From assembly GCA_016647705.1 (NCBI GenBank), contig CM028335.1:38384712-38448711 (forward strand): a DNA stretch of 64,000 nucleotides, in the 5' to 3' direction. Shown here in pieces: positions 11,838 to 24,559 of the stretch. Source of the DNA: Eucommia ulmoides (lineage: Eukaryota > Streptophyta > Magnoliopsida > Garryales > Eucommiaceae). The position numbers and the translations under genes were made by a program. The notes beneath the pieces were generated by a model. The model saw only the letters and a program-made list of their open reading frames with translations, did no database searches and had not been told where the DNA came from. The first letter of the stretch is position 1, and the number at the start of each line of letters is the position of its first letter.

Positions 11838-14131
11838 TGTTGGCCCAAACCTAAGAGGGGGGATGAATTAGATAATTACTAAAATTTAAACAATTAAATT
11901 AATTAAACACAAATAATCAATTTTTCTAAATAGATTATTATCTTGTACGTAGCAGAAATATGTTTACTTCTAAATGCGCACTCAAACACAATATAAGAAA
12001 ATAAGCAATGCAATACGCAACAACATATCCAGGTTTGGTAAGTTATTCTTACCTACATCCGTCCCCCAAGCTCTACGGAGATTCGCAATCCACTAAACCC
12101 CTAATTCCTTTCCCAAGTAGGAACCAAACCCTTACAATCTTGATCTTTTTCATAGGCTTAGAATCAACTTTCAAAATTATCTATTTCCCAGGCTCAGAAA
12201 GAACCTTATCTTTTTACCAGGCTCAAGACTAACCTAATTCTATTAAGGAAAGAATGAAAGCCTAATCCTTTTGATAGGCTAAAGATCAAATCTATCACTT
12301 TCTTACACTTTAACACTTATTATTTTCTCAGGTTTACAAAGAACCTTTACAATCACTAAATTTTATTACAGGGAGAATCAAAACCTAATTCTTTCCAAGG
12401 GAAAAGAATAACCTAAACATTTTGCATGACAAAGATCAAACCCTAATATTGTTTATAGGAAAAAGATCAAAACCTAGTTATCCTGACTAGACACCACCCC
12501 AAACATGTCTAATCTGCTCAAATTCACAAATAAAAAAAAATAAGTTTCTTCCCACAAGAAACTTCTGTCAACTCAATATAAATATACTCCATTAATGTCA
12601 TGAATAATTACTATCTGATATATATAATGTGAGGCAAACAAAATCTAATTAACTAACAAAATGGCTAGCATAATTTTAAGTACATAATCAGATAATCAAA
12701 TAAAATCGTTTAAAATAAAATTTTAGGCTTTTAAGTTTAAAATGATTTTCTAATCAATCTTATACCAAGTAATCAATAAAAATATAACTTCAAAGTAAAT
12801 AATACAACTTGGATAGATCTCACTAGGAAAACACCGAAGACAATTATAGTTTCATAATTGAAACTCAAATCGGTGATTCAAAAAAACAAGCACTTTAGAT
12901 CAAGAACTGATATAAAATGTCATGTAGAAATATCAGGAAAAAACCCCACTCTTATAATAGCTTAGACAAATGTTCTTGATATCTTAAACTCAATCCTGCA
13001 GGTCTTTTTAAATAGACCTAGAACTAACCCTCCAACGGTTAGTTTTCAAATATTGTGTGAAGAAATGACAGACTTAGACCTCATATAATATTACCTTTAA
13101 TTTTAGGTGTATTCCACATTAAAATATCTTTCAATTCTCTCATATAAGTTCGTGAAACAATTCTCAATTTAAAACCATACAAATAGAAAGTATTAATCCA
13201 TTTAAATTAAGAGAATCCATAAGTATGTATACCAAATCAATATGGATAACATAATAGGTAGACCATATCTTAATTAGGATCCAATCCCCCAAATTTCTCC
13301 ATTGGAATCCTAAAAAATGGATAGTTTTTTACCAACAGACCAACTCACACGAACCTTAAACTGGCTCAGTCGGTTGACCAAACCCTGATGATCGGTTGAC
13401 CGACCGATCCTGCACATATTTCAACCGTTGGCTCTAGGCCACTTGGTTGACTGACTACCTCCAATCGGTTGACCAATTGGATCAAAGTGATTCAATTTTC
13501 CTCCAATTCTCCTTTTGATTCAAACGGTTGACCAACTTATTTCTTTCGATTAGCTAATTGGATCAATATGTTCACTTTCTTCACCAATTCAGCCACTGTT
13601 TCAAATGGTAGACCAATCTCTTTAATTCAGTTAACCATCTGGATTTGTAGTACCTTATTTTAGCTTCAAAACTTACTATTTAATTCAGTTGACCAATTAT
13701 TTTTCTCGATTGACCAATTTGGCCAGATTACTTCACCATTTATACTATAAAACATATTTTCTAATTAGGTTAATTAGCAAATTCATTTCACATAAGGAAC
13801 ACATACAAAATATTAAATTAAGATCTTAAACTCTATCGTTTCATATCAAGACACATATAAAGATAACTCATTTAAAGTATCATGCATGATCGTAATTCAG
13901 GTTGCATCAAGAGTATATAAGTAGAGAGTTATTTTCACCTAATTTTCTTCAAGGTCTTCAAAATTCTTCATATCTTCATTGCGTCCATCTTGCACCCTTT
14001 ATGTTTTCTTCAAGAAGTCTTCTTCTTAATCACATTCCTATAACTTATAAATTTGAAACACTTAATAAAATCATTATTATTTCTACCAAAAACATCAATA
14101 CTTAATTGTTCATCAAAACTTTGGATTCAAC
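11838..14131 (-). mobile_element. 5' LTR of minus-strand Sirevirus element (fossil)
   Basis: The plus-strand left edge TGTTGGCCC is the reverse of the LTR end GGGCCAACA. The right edge GGATTCAAC is the reverse of the LTR start. The stem-loop array is at about 12095-12485 and the motif cluster (GGTTGACC) at about 13365-13730. No clear target duplication was found at the right flank. Confidence 0.8.
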
Positions 14132-14548
14132 TGGTGGAATAAAATGAGATCCTCTATTCCTTCGAGACTAAGTGTGTTCCTTTTTCAGAAATATTTTCTC
14201 CTTCTTAGTTACAAGTAGGACTAACACGTTTGTTCTATATTGTCTTCTCTTTTTGGCTAATAAAGTAAACCTTAATATTTTTAAGCAAGTAAGTTTGGTC
14301 GGAGTGTTCTTGACAAAATAAAATGTGCATATCATTTACCATTTGTGTCAGGATTTTTTTCCACCTTTCTTAAACACAAAAGAAACAAAAAAATAAATAA
14401 ATAAAAAGAGTTTTTAACATAAGAGTTTTCAACATGAAAAGACTTAGTGTTTTACTCTAAAAAACAACCCTTTGTTTTTCAAAATTATTTTCATAAATAA
14501 ATGTTTTATATATACTTTGTCTTAAATAAAACTTTTAGTTGTTGTTAA
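14132..14548. other. Unassigned AT-rich stretch
   Basis: There is no gene. A short AAAT-type microsatellite lies near 14385-14405. It could be part of the Tat-like LTR that begins at 3602 and is interrupted by copia sequence, but I could not match it to another copy. Confidence 0.3.
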
Positions 14549-16966
14549 TGTAGACATGGCATTTTGATCGCCTTGCAAAAATTTTATGTTTTTTTTTTCT
14601 AGTTAACTTTGTTGTATTTAACTTTGTTTTTATTTTATTTTATTTCAGAAAATACAAAATATAGATAAAGAAAAAAAAAAAAAAGAACGAAAAACCAAAA
14701 TAAAGAAATGGGTAAAATTGAAAGAAAGGAAAAATGATAGGAGAAATCGTGAAAGAGAAAGAGAGAGAGAGGAAAAAATGGCATAGGCCCCCTCTTTTGG
14801 TCACCACTGGTTGTGTGAGTAAGAGCCGGATAGAGAGGAAAAGGGAGAGAGAGAGAGAGAACCAAGAAAGAGAAAAAAATTAAAAAATGGTGGGCTATCC
14901 CCTGTCGGCTGTGAAAAAAGAAAGAAGGAGTGAGGGTTGCCCTTGTCAGCATACAAAAAGAGAAAGAAGGCAGAAAGCAGGGAGAGAAAAGATGATAGGC
15001 CCCCTATTGTTACCATGTGTGTATACATATGAGAGAGAGAGAGAAATAGAAAATTAAATGAGCGCCTGCCACGTGTCATGCCATGAGGAGGCGGTGAAGG
15101 GGCACGTATTTCACATGTGCCCTGCATCCAGAACATTTGCTTGTAAGTTTTTCCCGAATATTTAGACTGGGCTGTGGTGGCCAGATCTAGTTTCTAGGGT
15201 TTTCTCATGTTTTCACACCCCATCCTTTCCTATAAGTAGGGTCCTCATCCTCTTAGCTTATTCATTCAAAAATTGAGAGAAACAATCCCTAGAAGAGTGA
15301 TTCTCATCAAAAGCCCATTTGGGAAACTGTCTACGAGAGAAAAAAAACCCATGTATCGGGATTCTTGGCCTAGAACAAGTATGTTTTTATTTTTTCTTTA
15401 ATTTATCAACTTATTTTATTTTTCTCTCAATCTAAATTCATGTAAGTCTATTTCTTTGAATTGTCCGATGACTCAATGAAAATGTTGGGATGAGGATCTT
15501 TATTCTCAATCTCAACCTTTGAGCATTCAGACAAGGACACCTATTTCTTGATTTTTATTTATTTATTTATTTTTACATCCTTTTTATTTGCAGCAATTCA
15601 TAAAATAAAAACTAAAAAAAATAGTCGTCCGATGATCTAATGAAAACGGTGGGACGAATTTCTTGTTACTTAATCCCTAAGCATTAGGTGAAAGATATTT
15701 TCATTATTTATTCTTCTATGTTTTATTTTATTTTTATCCTTATTATAAAAAAAAAAAAAAGTTGTCCGATGATCCAATTAGAAAACGCCGATATGGGCTT
15801 CTCGTGCTTAAACTTAATCCCCAAGTGTTAGGTGAATGATGTTTTCACTATTTATTTTTGTATTTTTTTATTTTATTTTTGTTCTCGTTAAAAAAACCCT
15901 AAAAAATAAAAAATATAAAAATCCAAAAATCTTAGTTTGTGGGAATTAATCCTTATGGACCTTAAGATGAATTCGACGATTTGATAAATTGTGAGAGAGT
16001 TTTTCATGGCCCCGTTTCCATTCCCCAACTAGAGTGGAATTTAGAAATGATTGGTTTTAGAAAATATCTTCCCTCGGTAAATATTTTCGCTGGATTCCGC
16101 TTAAGTTTTGAAAAGATTAACTCCAATAAAACTATTTTCGCGATTCTCCCTCAATTCTCATATCCTTAGAATTTGAGGGAATTTCAAATAAAAATTTCTT
16201 TAAATTAATTAGAAAAACTTAAAATAGATATTATTTGCATCATTCTTGCATATTTATTTCTTGTTTCATTTAGACGGCATGTTTAGGACACTTTCACCAC
16301 TTACAATTTTTTATATTTCATAAATATAGAATTATTTTTCTTCATAATCCTTCTTACTTCATTACATTAAGTCATGACATATACACCACTTACATTTTTT
16401 ATATACTAAATAATTAAATCCTTGTCACGCACAATCACGTTAATTTACGTATTGTTCTATGTTTAATTGCAGTATTCATATCATTTTGCATTGGCATGTT
16501 AAAATTAAATGCTTTAGTTTTTTTTAAGTATTTATAGTTTCATACTTATTCACTTACTTTAGTTTTCCCATTTAAAGTAATGAAATTTCTCGGTATCATA
16601 TATAAATATCTCCAGGGATCATCCTTGTTGAATCCTTAATATTTGATAAGAGGTCATATCGGGAGAACATTCCCAAAAACAATAAACAAACTTCAACCAT
16701 CTTATTTTCAGAAATACCAAAAATATTTCGTAAGAAGGAAAATATTTCAAAATAAAATAAAACGTTTGGATTTAAATTAATTGGATTTAATTGGATATAA
16801 GGCACCGTTTTCGGATGGGCATCTTAGGGTGTCTAACACCTTCCCCAAGCGTGACCGACCCTAGAGTTCTTAAATGAATCTTTGGTTTGACTGTGTTTTT
16901 GGAGTCAATTTTACTTAAGCCTTTTTAAATTCTTTTCTAAAAATTCGATGACCTAGCACAACATTT
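14549..16966 (+). mobile_element. Tat-clade Ty3/gypsy LTR, plus orientation (fossil, partial)
   Basis: It starts TGTAGACATGGCATTTTG. U3 contains GA-rich microsatellites (about 14755-14860 and 15030-15045), a TATA box TATAAGTAGG (15231-15240) and a repeated GTCCGATGA motif (about 15464, 15626, 15765). The U5 block GGTGTCTAACACCTTCCCC (near 16830) is shared with the Tat LTRs at 34776, 47367 and 53551. No polypurine tract precedes it, so the left edge looks like an outer LTR end. At about 16966 it meets an inverted copy. Reading frames in the GA/CT-rich part are not genes. Confidence 0.75.
15231..15240 (+). promoter_or_regulatory. TATA box of Tat LTR
   Basis: TATAAGTAGG is followed by a leader block (AAATTGAGAG, GAGTGATTCTCA) that also occurs, reversed, at 55100-55200 beside the other Tat LTR promoter. 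Confidence 0.6.
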
Positions 16967-17533
16967 AAAAATAAGAGTTGTTACCTAGCATTGAATTTAA
17001 ATAGTGTTATTGGTCACCAAATTGTTAGAAAATAATTTAAAAAGGCCTAAGTAAAATTAATTCCAGAAACACGGCCAAACCAAAAATTCATTTAAAAGCT
17101 TGGGGGTCAGCTAAGCTCAAGGAAGGTATTAGCCACCCCCAAGAAGCCCGTTCGAAAATGGTACGTTATGTCTAATTAAATCCAATTAATTTAATTCCAA
17201 ACATTTTATTTTATTTTGAAATATTTTCCTTCTTATGAAATATATTTGGTATTTTTAAAAAATAAAATGGGACAAGTTTTTTCTTTTTTTTTTCGGGAAT
17301 TTTCCCTCGATATGACCTCTTATCAAATATTAAGGATTTGAGAAGGATGATCCCAGGGGGTATTTATATATGTTTCCAAGAGATTTTTCTACTTTAAATA
17401 GACTAAGTAAAATAATTGAATAAGTATAAAAATATGAATGCAAAAACTAATATTATATGAATTCTATTTTATTTATACAAAAGTGACATTCCAATACAAA
17501 ATAATATGAATATAGGAATTAAATAGGGAACAA
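16430..17533. repeat. Large inverted repeat of Tat LTR sequence
   Basis: The left arm (about 16430-16966) and right arm (about 16967-17533) are inverted copies of the same LTR segment. TCATATCGG..AATATTTGATAAGAGG on the left recurs reversed near 17318-17335, and the TGACCTAGCACA block lies near the centre. The arms differ at roughly a fifth of positions by eye. The two pieces reach slightly different points in U5, so this is not a perfect palindrome. Confidence 0.8.
16967..17533 (-). mobile_element. Tat LTR piece (U5 side), minus orientation (fossil)
   Basis: Its reverse complement matches the U5 side of the Tat LTRs (GGGGGTCGGTTA-type block near 17103, ACCTCTTATCAAATATTAAGG near 17318). It is probably the outer part of the 3' LTR of the minus-strand Tat element whose inner LTR part is at 22000-22423, with Sirevirus sequence between them. 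Confidence 0.65.
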
Positions 17534-19607
17534 TGATGTGCTTAAAGAGGGAGGTGTCTGAATTGTCAAGTAGTTACATTAGTAATGGTTTCTAAGAGTT
17601 ATACTAAATAATGTGCTTACTTATTGTCTTAGAAATATTACGTGGTGATTATGAGAATCACATTTAATTAAATTATATTAACATGTTTTTATGATGTGCT
17701 TATATTGAGAATTGTCCCTGTATTTGATTATTGAAACATGTTAAATGATTTAAAATGAATCAAGTATTTTTGCTCTCACGAGTATTTGTTGCATATAATG
17801 TATTGTCATTCATGTCATATATTTTTGTACAATTCAGTTGAATTGAGATGATTTTTTATGGATCTTGGAATGGTATCTTGATTTGTTATAATGCATGATA
17901 TCATGATTTATTTGATAAATTTAGTTTTTAGCATGATCTTACCTGTCAGCATATCATGGTTGGTATCACTTTATGAAATCATGTTAATCTATTTTTGATA
18001 CCATAAATACGATCATTTGAATATACATGACATATCAATATGTGATTAAGTTGATATTTTTGTATGTAGATATCTTAATAGGCATTAACTGTCTAGCTAT
18101 ATGCATGATAACATGACCTTCTCATACATTTCATGTATCCTAATTTTTTAAACGATTATTATTCTGGAAGGGATCTAGAATGTTATGAGATATGATTTTT
18201 AATATGCATGTTACTATTGAGATATGATTCACATCCTTGTGCATGAACGATTATATGATTCTGATTCAATCCAAAGGGATGTTGGCAAATGATATTATAA
18301 AATATTGAGCTATTTGAAAATAAATGTGGAAAATATTATCTTGGGCTCAACTAATGAATATTTTTGCTAAGAGTGTTTCAAGATTATGCAGGTAGAATTT
18401 GAAATAAGTATGATGTAAGAGTTAACTTTCTTAGATTGCAAATCACGCAAACCAAAGAAGGGATTTTCGTTAATCAAACTAAGTACACTAAAGAGTTGTT
18501 GAAAAAGTATGGCTTAGATGGTGTTAAAGAGTGTAAAACTCCCATGGCAATAGTTACGAAAATAGACAAAGACGATATGGACAAAAACACAAATGAGAAA
18601 ATATATCATGGTATGATTGGTAGCTTGTTGTATCTTACTACTAGTAGACCTGACATAATATCTAGTGTACGCTTGTGTGCTATATTTTAGTCTTGTCCTA
18701 AAGAATCACATTTAACTACGATTAAGCGAATCTTTCGGTATTTGAAAGGGACAAATGACCTAGGATTATGGTATCCTATGAGGAGTGATTTTAAGTTAAC
18801 TAGTTACTCCAACGCTGATTTTGTTGGATGCAAAGTTGAACGTAGAAGGATAAGTGGGTCATGTCACATTTTAGGACATGCTTTGGTTTCTTAAACTAGC
18901 AATAAACAAAACTCATTTGCCTTATCTATTGCTGAGGCTGATTATATGGTAGGTGATAATTGTTGTGCTCAAATTGTGTATATTAAGTAATAATTATATG
19001 ATTTTGGAATATGTATGGAGGAAGTCCTTATATATTGTGATAATAAAAGTTCTATATGGTTAAGTAAGAATCCGACACAACACTCACGAACGAATCACAT
19101 AAAGATTAGACATTATTTTATTTGTGATCACATTCAGAAACGAAATGTAACTATTGAGTATATTGATACCTCTAATTAGCTTACCAATATCTTTTCCAAA
19201 CCTTTAGTTCAAGATCAATTTATGAAGACTATTCGAGGTTTAGGCATGGCTAAACCTAATGATGTATGCCTTAAGTGATGTTTTTTGGTATCTGCCCCTC
19301 TTTTGGAGATGACAAACGGGGAGAAGTTTATGTTTGAACGAGTTAGTTGATGTTTAGAAATTTGTTTGCCTAAGCATTGTATTGATTAAAGAGAGATCTT
19401 ATTTATATTGGTTATATTGAGCTTTTGTTGAATACTATTATTGTTACTTTTTTTTTTTTGGGTTTATATTCCCAATTGTTTGATTATGTCTTCATGTTTA
19501 TGCTTAAATGAGTTAAATACTGGTCCTCTAATTTAGGGGGAGCATTGTTACATTTTTTTTCCGAAGAAAACATCAAAGTTAATTGTCATCATCAAAAAGG
19601 GGGAGAT
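17534..19607 (+). mobile_element. Internal 3' part of plus-strand Sirevirus element (fossil)
   Basis: The left part (17534-18360) matches, in opposite orientation, non-coding sequence following gag in the minus-strand element near 9800-10480 (shared AAAGAGGGAGGT and AGAAATATTAC blocks). Copia reverse transcriptase C-terminal and RNase H sequence follows: 18436-18690 reads FVNQTKYTKELLKKYGL..KTPM..GMIGSLLYLTTSRPDI, the classic copia motif order. Further RNase H sequence reaches about 19275. The 3' untranslated region ends in a polypurine tract AAAAAGGGGGAGAT (about 19594-19607). It has several breaks. Confidence 0.8.
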
Positions 19608-21999
19608 TGTTGATCCCTAGGTTTTGATGAACAATTAAGTGTTGATATTTTTGGTGGAACTAATGTGTTTGTTGAGTATTTCAAAAAAGAGTTCCATATA
19701 CTTGATTATGTTAAAGAAATCATGAAGAAAAACTAAAGGGTACAAAGAAGGACGGAATGAACAAATGAAGAGTGTTGAAGACCTTAAAGAAAATTAGGTG
19801 AAAGCAACTCTCTACATATATACTCTTAATACAACTTGGATTAGGATCACACACAACGCGATTGAACAAGTTATATTTATGTATGTTTGGATATTGACAG
19901 TAATAGAATTTAAGATTCTAATTATTGATTTTATATGTACTTCTTATGTAAATTAAATATAACAATGGATTTAACTGAGAAACAAAATTTAAAGTATAAC
20001 AAGGTGAATTTTTGGATTAATTCAGTTAACCGAGAAATGCAATCGGTTAACTGAATCAAACAGTGTGTTTTGGAGTAGAATTGGTGAAGAAAATGGACAT
20101 CTTGAACCAATCGGTCAACTGATTAGGAAAAATCAGTTAACTGATTGAGTTAGTAAGTTTGGCGAAGCAAGAATAGACCAACCTGTATCAATTAGTCAAC
20201 CATTTGGAAAAATTCGGTCAACCGTTTGAGTTAGTATGTTTTTCGGAGAAAATTGGAACCCCCCTGTATAATTCGGTTAACCGAAAGATGGAATTCGGTC
20301 AACCAACTAGGCTTTGAGTTTGGTAGGGTTTTGGGCTCTGAACTATTCAGCCAATTGAATTGGTAATTTTGGTCAACCGACTACTTATGAGCTTTGGCTT
20401 GGTGTCAGTTTTGTTTTAATCAGTCAACCGATTTTAGGGGATTGGTCAGCTAACTATTTTGGTTGTGATTTCGAGGAACTTGGTCTCCTGGTAAAAAAGT
20501 CCCCATTTTTTATGATTCTAAGGGAGCGATTTGGGGGACTTAAACTTATTAAAGATATGATACTTCTATTTGATTATCCTTATTGATTTGGTCTATATAA
20601 TTTATGATTCTCTTAATTTAAGTACATAAATACTTCCTATCTTTATGATTGAAAATTGAGAATTATTTTATGGGCTTATTTAAGAGATTTAGAAAGTTTT
20701 TTTAATATGAAATATCCCTGAAATAAGAGATATTATTATATGGGGTCTAAGAGTGTTTTTTAGAGGCATATATTTTGAAAAGTAGCCGTTGGAGGGCTTG
20801 TTATCAGTCCATAAAAATAGACCTACGGGATTGACAGTAATTACATTAGGATTTTTGCTGAGATTTTTTTGAGAGATTCATTTTAAGTTCTTGATCTAAA
20901 GTGCTGTTGATTTAGCGTCACCGACTAGTGTTATAATGCAATTTTGTTTCAGTCTTTAGTGTTTTCCCGATGAGATCTTTTCAAGTTTTTTATCTTTATT
21001 TTGAATCCATATTACCATTGATTTCTTAGTCATAAGGTTGTTAGAAAATCGTTTTGAAACTTAAAAGCCTAAAAATCTTTTTAAAATGATTTTGTTTGAT
21101 TATTTAATTAAGTGATCTATATTGTGGTACCCACTAGTTTATTAATTAGATATTGTTTGCCTCACATTGTATCTATCACATATTAATTTTTGGGACATTA
21201 ATTGAGTATATTTTTACTAATGTGGTAGAAGCTCATTGTGGGAAGAAACTTATATTTTTCATCATTTTTGAGGTTAAGCGGATTAGACACGTTTGGGACG
21301 GTGTCTAGTGGGTAGCTAGGTTTCGATCTTTTTCTTGTGAAAAAGATTAGGGTATGATATTTATCCTGCAAAAATGTTAGATTATTCTTTTCCCTTGAAA
21401 TGAATTCGGTTTTGATTCTCCCTATAATTAAATTGTGTTTTTTGAGTGAATTGTAAAGGTTCAATCCTTACTTGTGAAAATATACTTGTGAACATAGTTA
21501 GGTTTGATCTTTAGCCCGTTAAGAGGATTAGCTATTGATTCTTCCTGTAAAAAAATTAGGTTAGTCTTAAGCCTAGTAAAAAAATAAGGTTCTTCCTGAA
21601 CTTGAAAAAAGGATATTTGTAAAGGTTCTTCTTGAACCCGAGAAAATGATAACTATAAAGGTCGATTATGAGCCTAGGAAAAGAATCATGAGTTGTAAAG
21701 GTTTGGCTCCTACCTAGTAAAGAAATTAGGGGTTTAGTGGTCACGAATCTCCGTGGAGCTTAGCGGACTAGATTAGACAATCCATGAATCAGGATATATC
21801 TTGATGTGCTACATTGTTTACTTTTCTTTATATTGTATTTGGGTATGTACTTAGCATTAAATACTTATTCGCTGCGTAACTAAGATAATAATCAATTTAG
21901 AGAAATTGAATATTTGATAATTAAGTGTTTAAATAATTATTTGTTTAAATTTTGTAATTATCCAATTCACCCCATGTTGGGTAGCTCTTTAGGCCAACA
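19608..21999 (+). mobile_element. 3' LTR of plus-strand Sirevirus element (fossil)
   Basis: It starts TGTTGATCCCTAGG right after the polypurine tract and ends GGCCAACA. The motif cluster lies at 20025-20460 (about ten GGTCAACC/GGTTAACC-type sites), TATA-like CATAAAAATAGACC near 20811, the stem-loop array at 21316-21730, and the CACGAATCTCCGTGGAGC block at about 21742. It is the most complete version of the TGTTGATCC-type ends in this window. Confidence 0.85.
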
Positions 22000-22094
22000 A
22001 TGAACTAATAAGGGCGGCCCCCACCCTCTCTCTCTTTTCTCATAGCTAACATGGGGTGGCCCACCCCTCTATTCTTTCTCTCTCTCTCTTCTAT

Positions 22095-22131
<37 letters not shown>

Positions 22132-22423
22132 TCTTTCCTCTCTATCTTGGCTCTCTCACTCTCTTAACTAGTGGTGACCAAAAGAGGGGGCCCACGCCAT
22201 TTTTTCCTTTCTCTCTCTTTTTCACGATTTTCCACTCATTTTTCCTTTCTTTCAAATTTACCCCATTTATTTTTTTTTATTTTTCTTTCTTTTCCTTTTT
22301 TCTTTTCCTCTAATTTTTTTTTTTATAAAATAAATTAAAATAAAAATAAAGTTAAATACAACAAAGTTAACTATAAAATAAAGCATAAAAATTTTGCGAG
22401 GTGGTTGAAATACAGTATCTATA
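22000..22423 (-). mobile_element. Inner part of 3' LTR (U3) of Tat element
   Basis: On the minus strand it starts TATAGATACTG (compare TGTAGACATCG at 3602) after the polypurine tract. It carries the CT-rich microsatellites (22070-22135) and GTGACCAAAAGAGGGGGC block (22176-22193) found reversed at about 14780-14810 in the plus-strand LTR. Reading frames in the CT repeats are not genes. Confidence 0.75.
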
Positions 22424-22554
22424 GCTACCCTCTTTGTCATGCGAGTTTGACTTGCTTGACAAAGATAAGAGACCACGTCATTTTTTCGTCCCATTTTCTG
22501 AATTTTTCAAAGTATATTTTTTATATTTTTTTAAATTTTATACCAAAACAACGA

Positions 22555-22585
<31 letters not shown>

Positions 22586-22775
22586 AAAACCTGTTTTATT
22601 GCGTGGTGGAAAAAAGGATGGGAATGGAAACAGATGAATATTGACCGAACGCTTAAAGGGTCACCTACGAAACTCGAAAATACCAAGAATCTAGTCACAC
22701 GTAGTTCGATATATGCCCCAGACGGAGAAAGGGAAGAATGCAAAATATAATGGCACTCACGAAGAGCCAATTCCA

Positions 22776-22802
<27 letters not shown>

Positions 22803-22806
<4 letters not shown>

Positions 22807-23465
22807 CCATCACGGGAAGGGAAAATGCAACACGAAATGCCATCACGGAGAGGCAAAAATAAAAAGCTGTCACGGAGAGGTATAATGCAAAACAAAAATG
22901 AAAAAAACCATAACAGAGAGGCAAAATACAACATGAAATTCCATCATGGCGAGGTAAAAATAAAAAGCCATCGCGGAGAGGCTAAATGCAACATGAAATG
23001 CCATAACGGAGAGACAAAAAAAAAAAAAAAAACATTACGGAGAGGCTGAATGCAAAATGAAATGCCATCACTGAGAGGCGAAACTAAAAATCCATCACAA
23101 AGAGGCTGAAGGTGAATGAAAAGTCATCATACAGAGGCAAAATACAACATGAAATTCCATTATGGAGAAAAAGAATTCAAATGAAAAGTCATCACGGAGA
23201 GGCATAATGCAAAATAAAAATCCATCACGGAGAGGTATAATGCAAAATGAAAAGCCATCACAGAAAGAAAAAATGCAAAAAAAAAAAAGAAAAGTCATCA
23301 TAGAGAGGCATAATGAAAAATAAAAATCCATCATAAATAGGAAAAATGCAAAATGAAAAAAGAAAAAACAAATATCACGGAGAGGCATAATGCAAAAAGG
23401 AAAAAACCATCACGGATAGATAAATATAAAATAAAAGGTCATCACAGAAAGGCAAATGAAAAATA
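22803..23465 (-). repeat. Tandem repeat, about 33-bp units (CATCACGGAGAGGC type)
   Basis: About eighteen degenerate units of 27-37 bp each have CATCACGGAGAGGC followed by an A-rich part (ATAATGCAAAATGAAAA). They sit in the 3' non-coding region of the minus-strand Tat element, about 360 bp from its polypurine tract. The unit is unrelated to those at 2950-3545 and 58636-60600, which occupy the same place in other Tat elements. Confidence 0.85.
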
Positions 23466-24559
23466 GTGGTAAGATATAAAATAAGCCCAAGCCTGCGAAG
23501 CTCAAAACCTCTTTAGATGTGGAAATGGACAAATTTCATATAATGTGCCCCAGCCTACGGTTGGGGTGAAATAAGAAACAAATGATATAAAATGTGCCCT
23601 AGCCTGTGGTTGGGGCTAACACTTCAATGACCAAACCTTTACAGGTTGCTTACGTACCTTAGCATTACGCTGAGAATCAGGTTTAACGTAGTTCACTGAG
23701 CGTCCTTTTCAGCGAGAAAACGTATACCTGGATGCTTATTTAATGCTTTTGAATTTTCAGTAGTAAAAGTCTCCGATTTGAGTCATCAAGAAGGTAAAAG
23801 GTCCCAATGACATACAAATCCATGCTCCTAGCCCTTTTGAGATCCCTACAAAATAACACTTCTTAAGCAAAATCTTAGTCTGAAAAATTTGTCACCTTTA
23901 ATGACTTACAATTTTGTTTCCCGCTTTTGGAGGTAATCGATTAATGCACTTGGATTGGAGTAGTATCGGGAGATTCTTTTGTCTTATCCTTATTTCAATT
24001 CGAGAGGTGAACCATGTGAAGGTTTTCTCTGGATTATTGGTAGGTTCTGGTATCGAACAGTATCCTTGTTAACTTTATTTCCTTCTGCTTGCTGATTCTT
24101 ATTTCCTCCTTTCTACCAAGCGTCATTAGTATTAGGGGAATCATGTACTCCTGCTTACTTCGTATTTCTTAAATCCTGCAAAGTTGGTTTAGCCAAAATA
24201 TGGAAAAATGTATAAAACCTTAGTAATAAAAAATAACTTTATCACTAGATATGTTTGTTGTGAGATTCCAAGTTGAATTGTCTGACAAGTATAATTTCAA
24301 TGAAAATTTGAACCATACCCAATGTTTATTTCCATAGATTCAAACTCCTTCTAAATCCATCAAGTTCCAAAGATGGAGATTTTTACAATCGATGAAAGTC
24401 AGCCTTAGTGGTATTCCGAAAAAGAACCCCCCAGATAATCTACATGTCTCTTTTATATTTACGGTCCCTACATTCTACCTATAGCGCTCTTTCTATTTTT
24501 CACCACGTTCGAGCCACAACTTTTTATTCTTTTTTTTAAGAAGATAGGCAATCATAAAT
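23466..24559 (-). other. 3' non-coding region of Tat element
   Basis: There is no coding signature. Blocks here recur in the second Tat element: GTGCCCCAGCCTACGG near 23545 with its counterpart near 60700, ACGTACCTTAGCATTACGCT near 23651 with its counterpart near 60755, and CTTGGATTGGAGTAGTAT near 23952 with CTTGGATCGGAGTAGTAT near 61070. This conserved non-coding block lies between integrase and the tandem repeat in one element. Confidence 0.6.

Noticed and set aside
14132-14548. Continuation of the Tat-like LTR interrupted at 4979
   Set aside because: Plausible by position, but no sequence block could be matched and no target duplication was found, so it is left unassigned.
14635-15136. 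Overlapping minus-strand reading frames of about 105-111 codons
   Set aside because: They are translations of GA/CT microsatellite-rich LTR U3 sequence, with Ser/Leu/Phe-only composition and no family pattern.
22056-22313. Ser/Leu/Phe-rich plus-strand frame
   Set aside because: CT-repeat translation in the Tat LTR; the same applies to 58231-58446.
22803-23465. Direct repeats as a CRISPR-like array
   Set aside because: Units are degenerate, contiguous, lack unique spacers, and sit in a plant retroelement.
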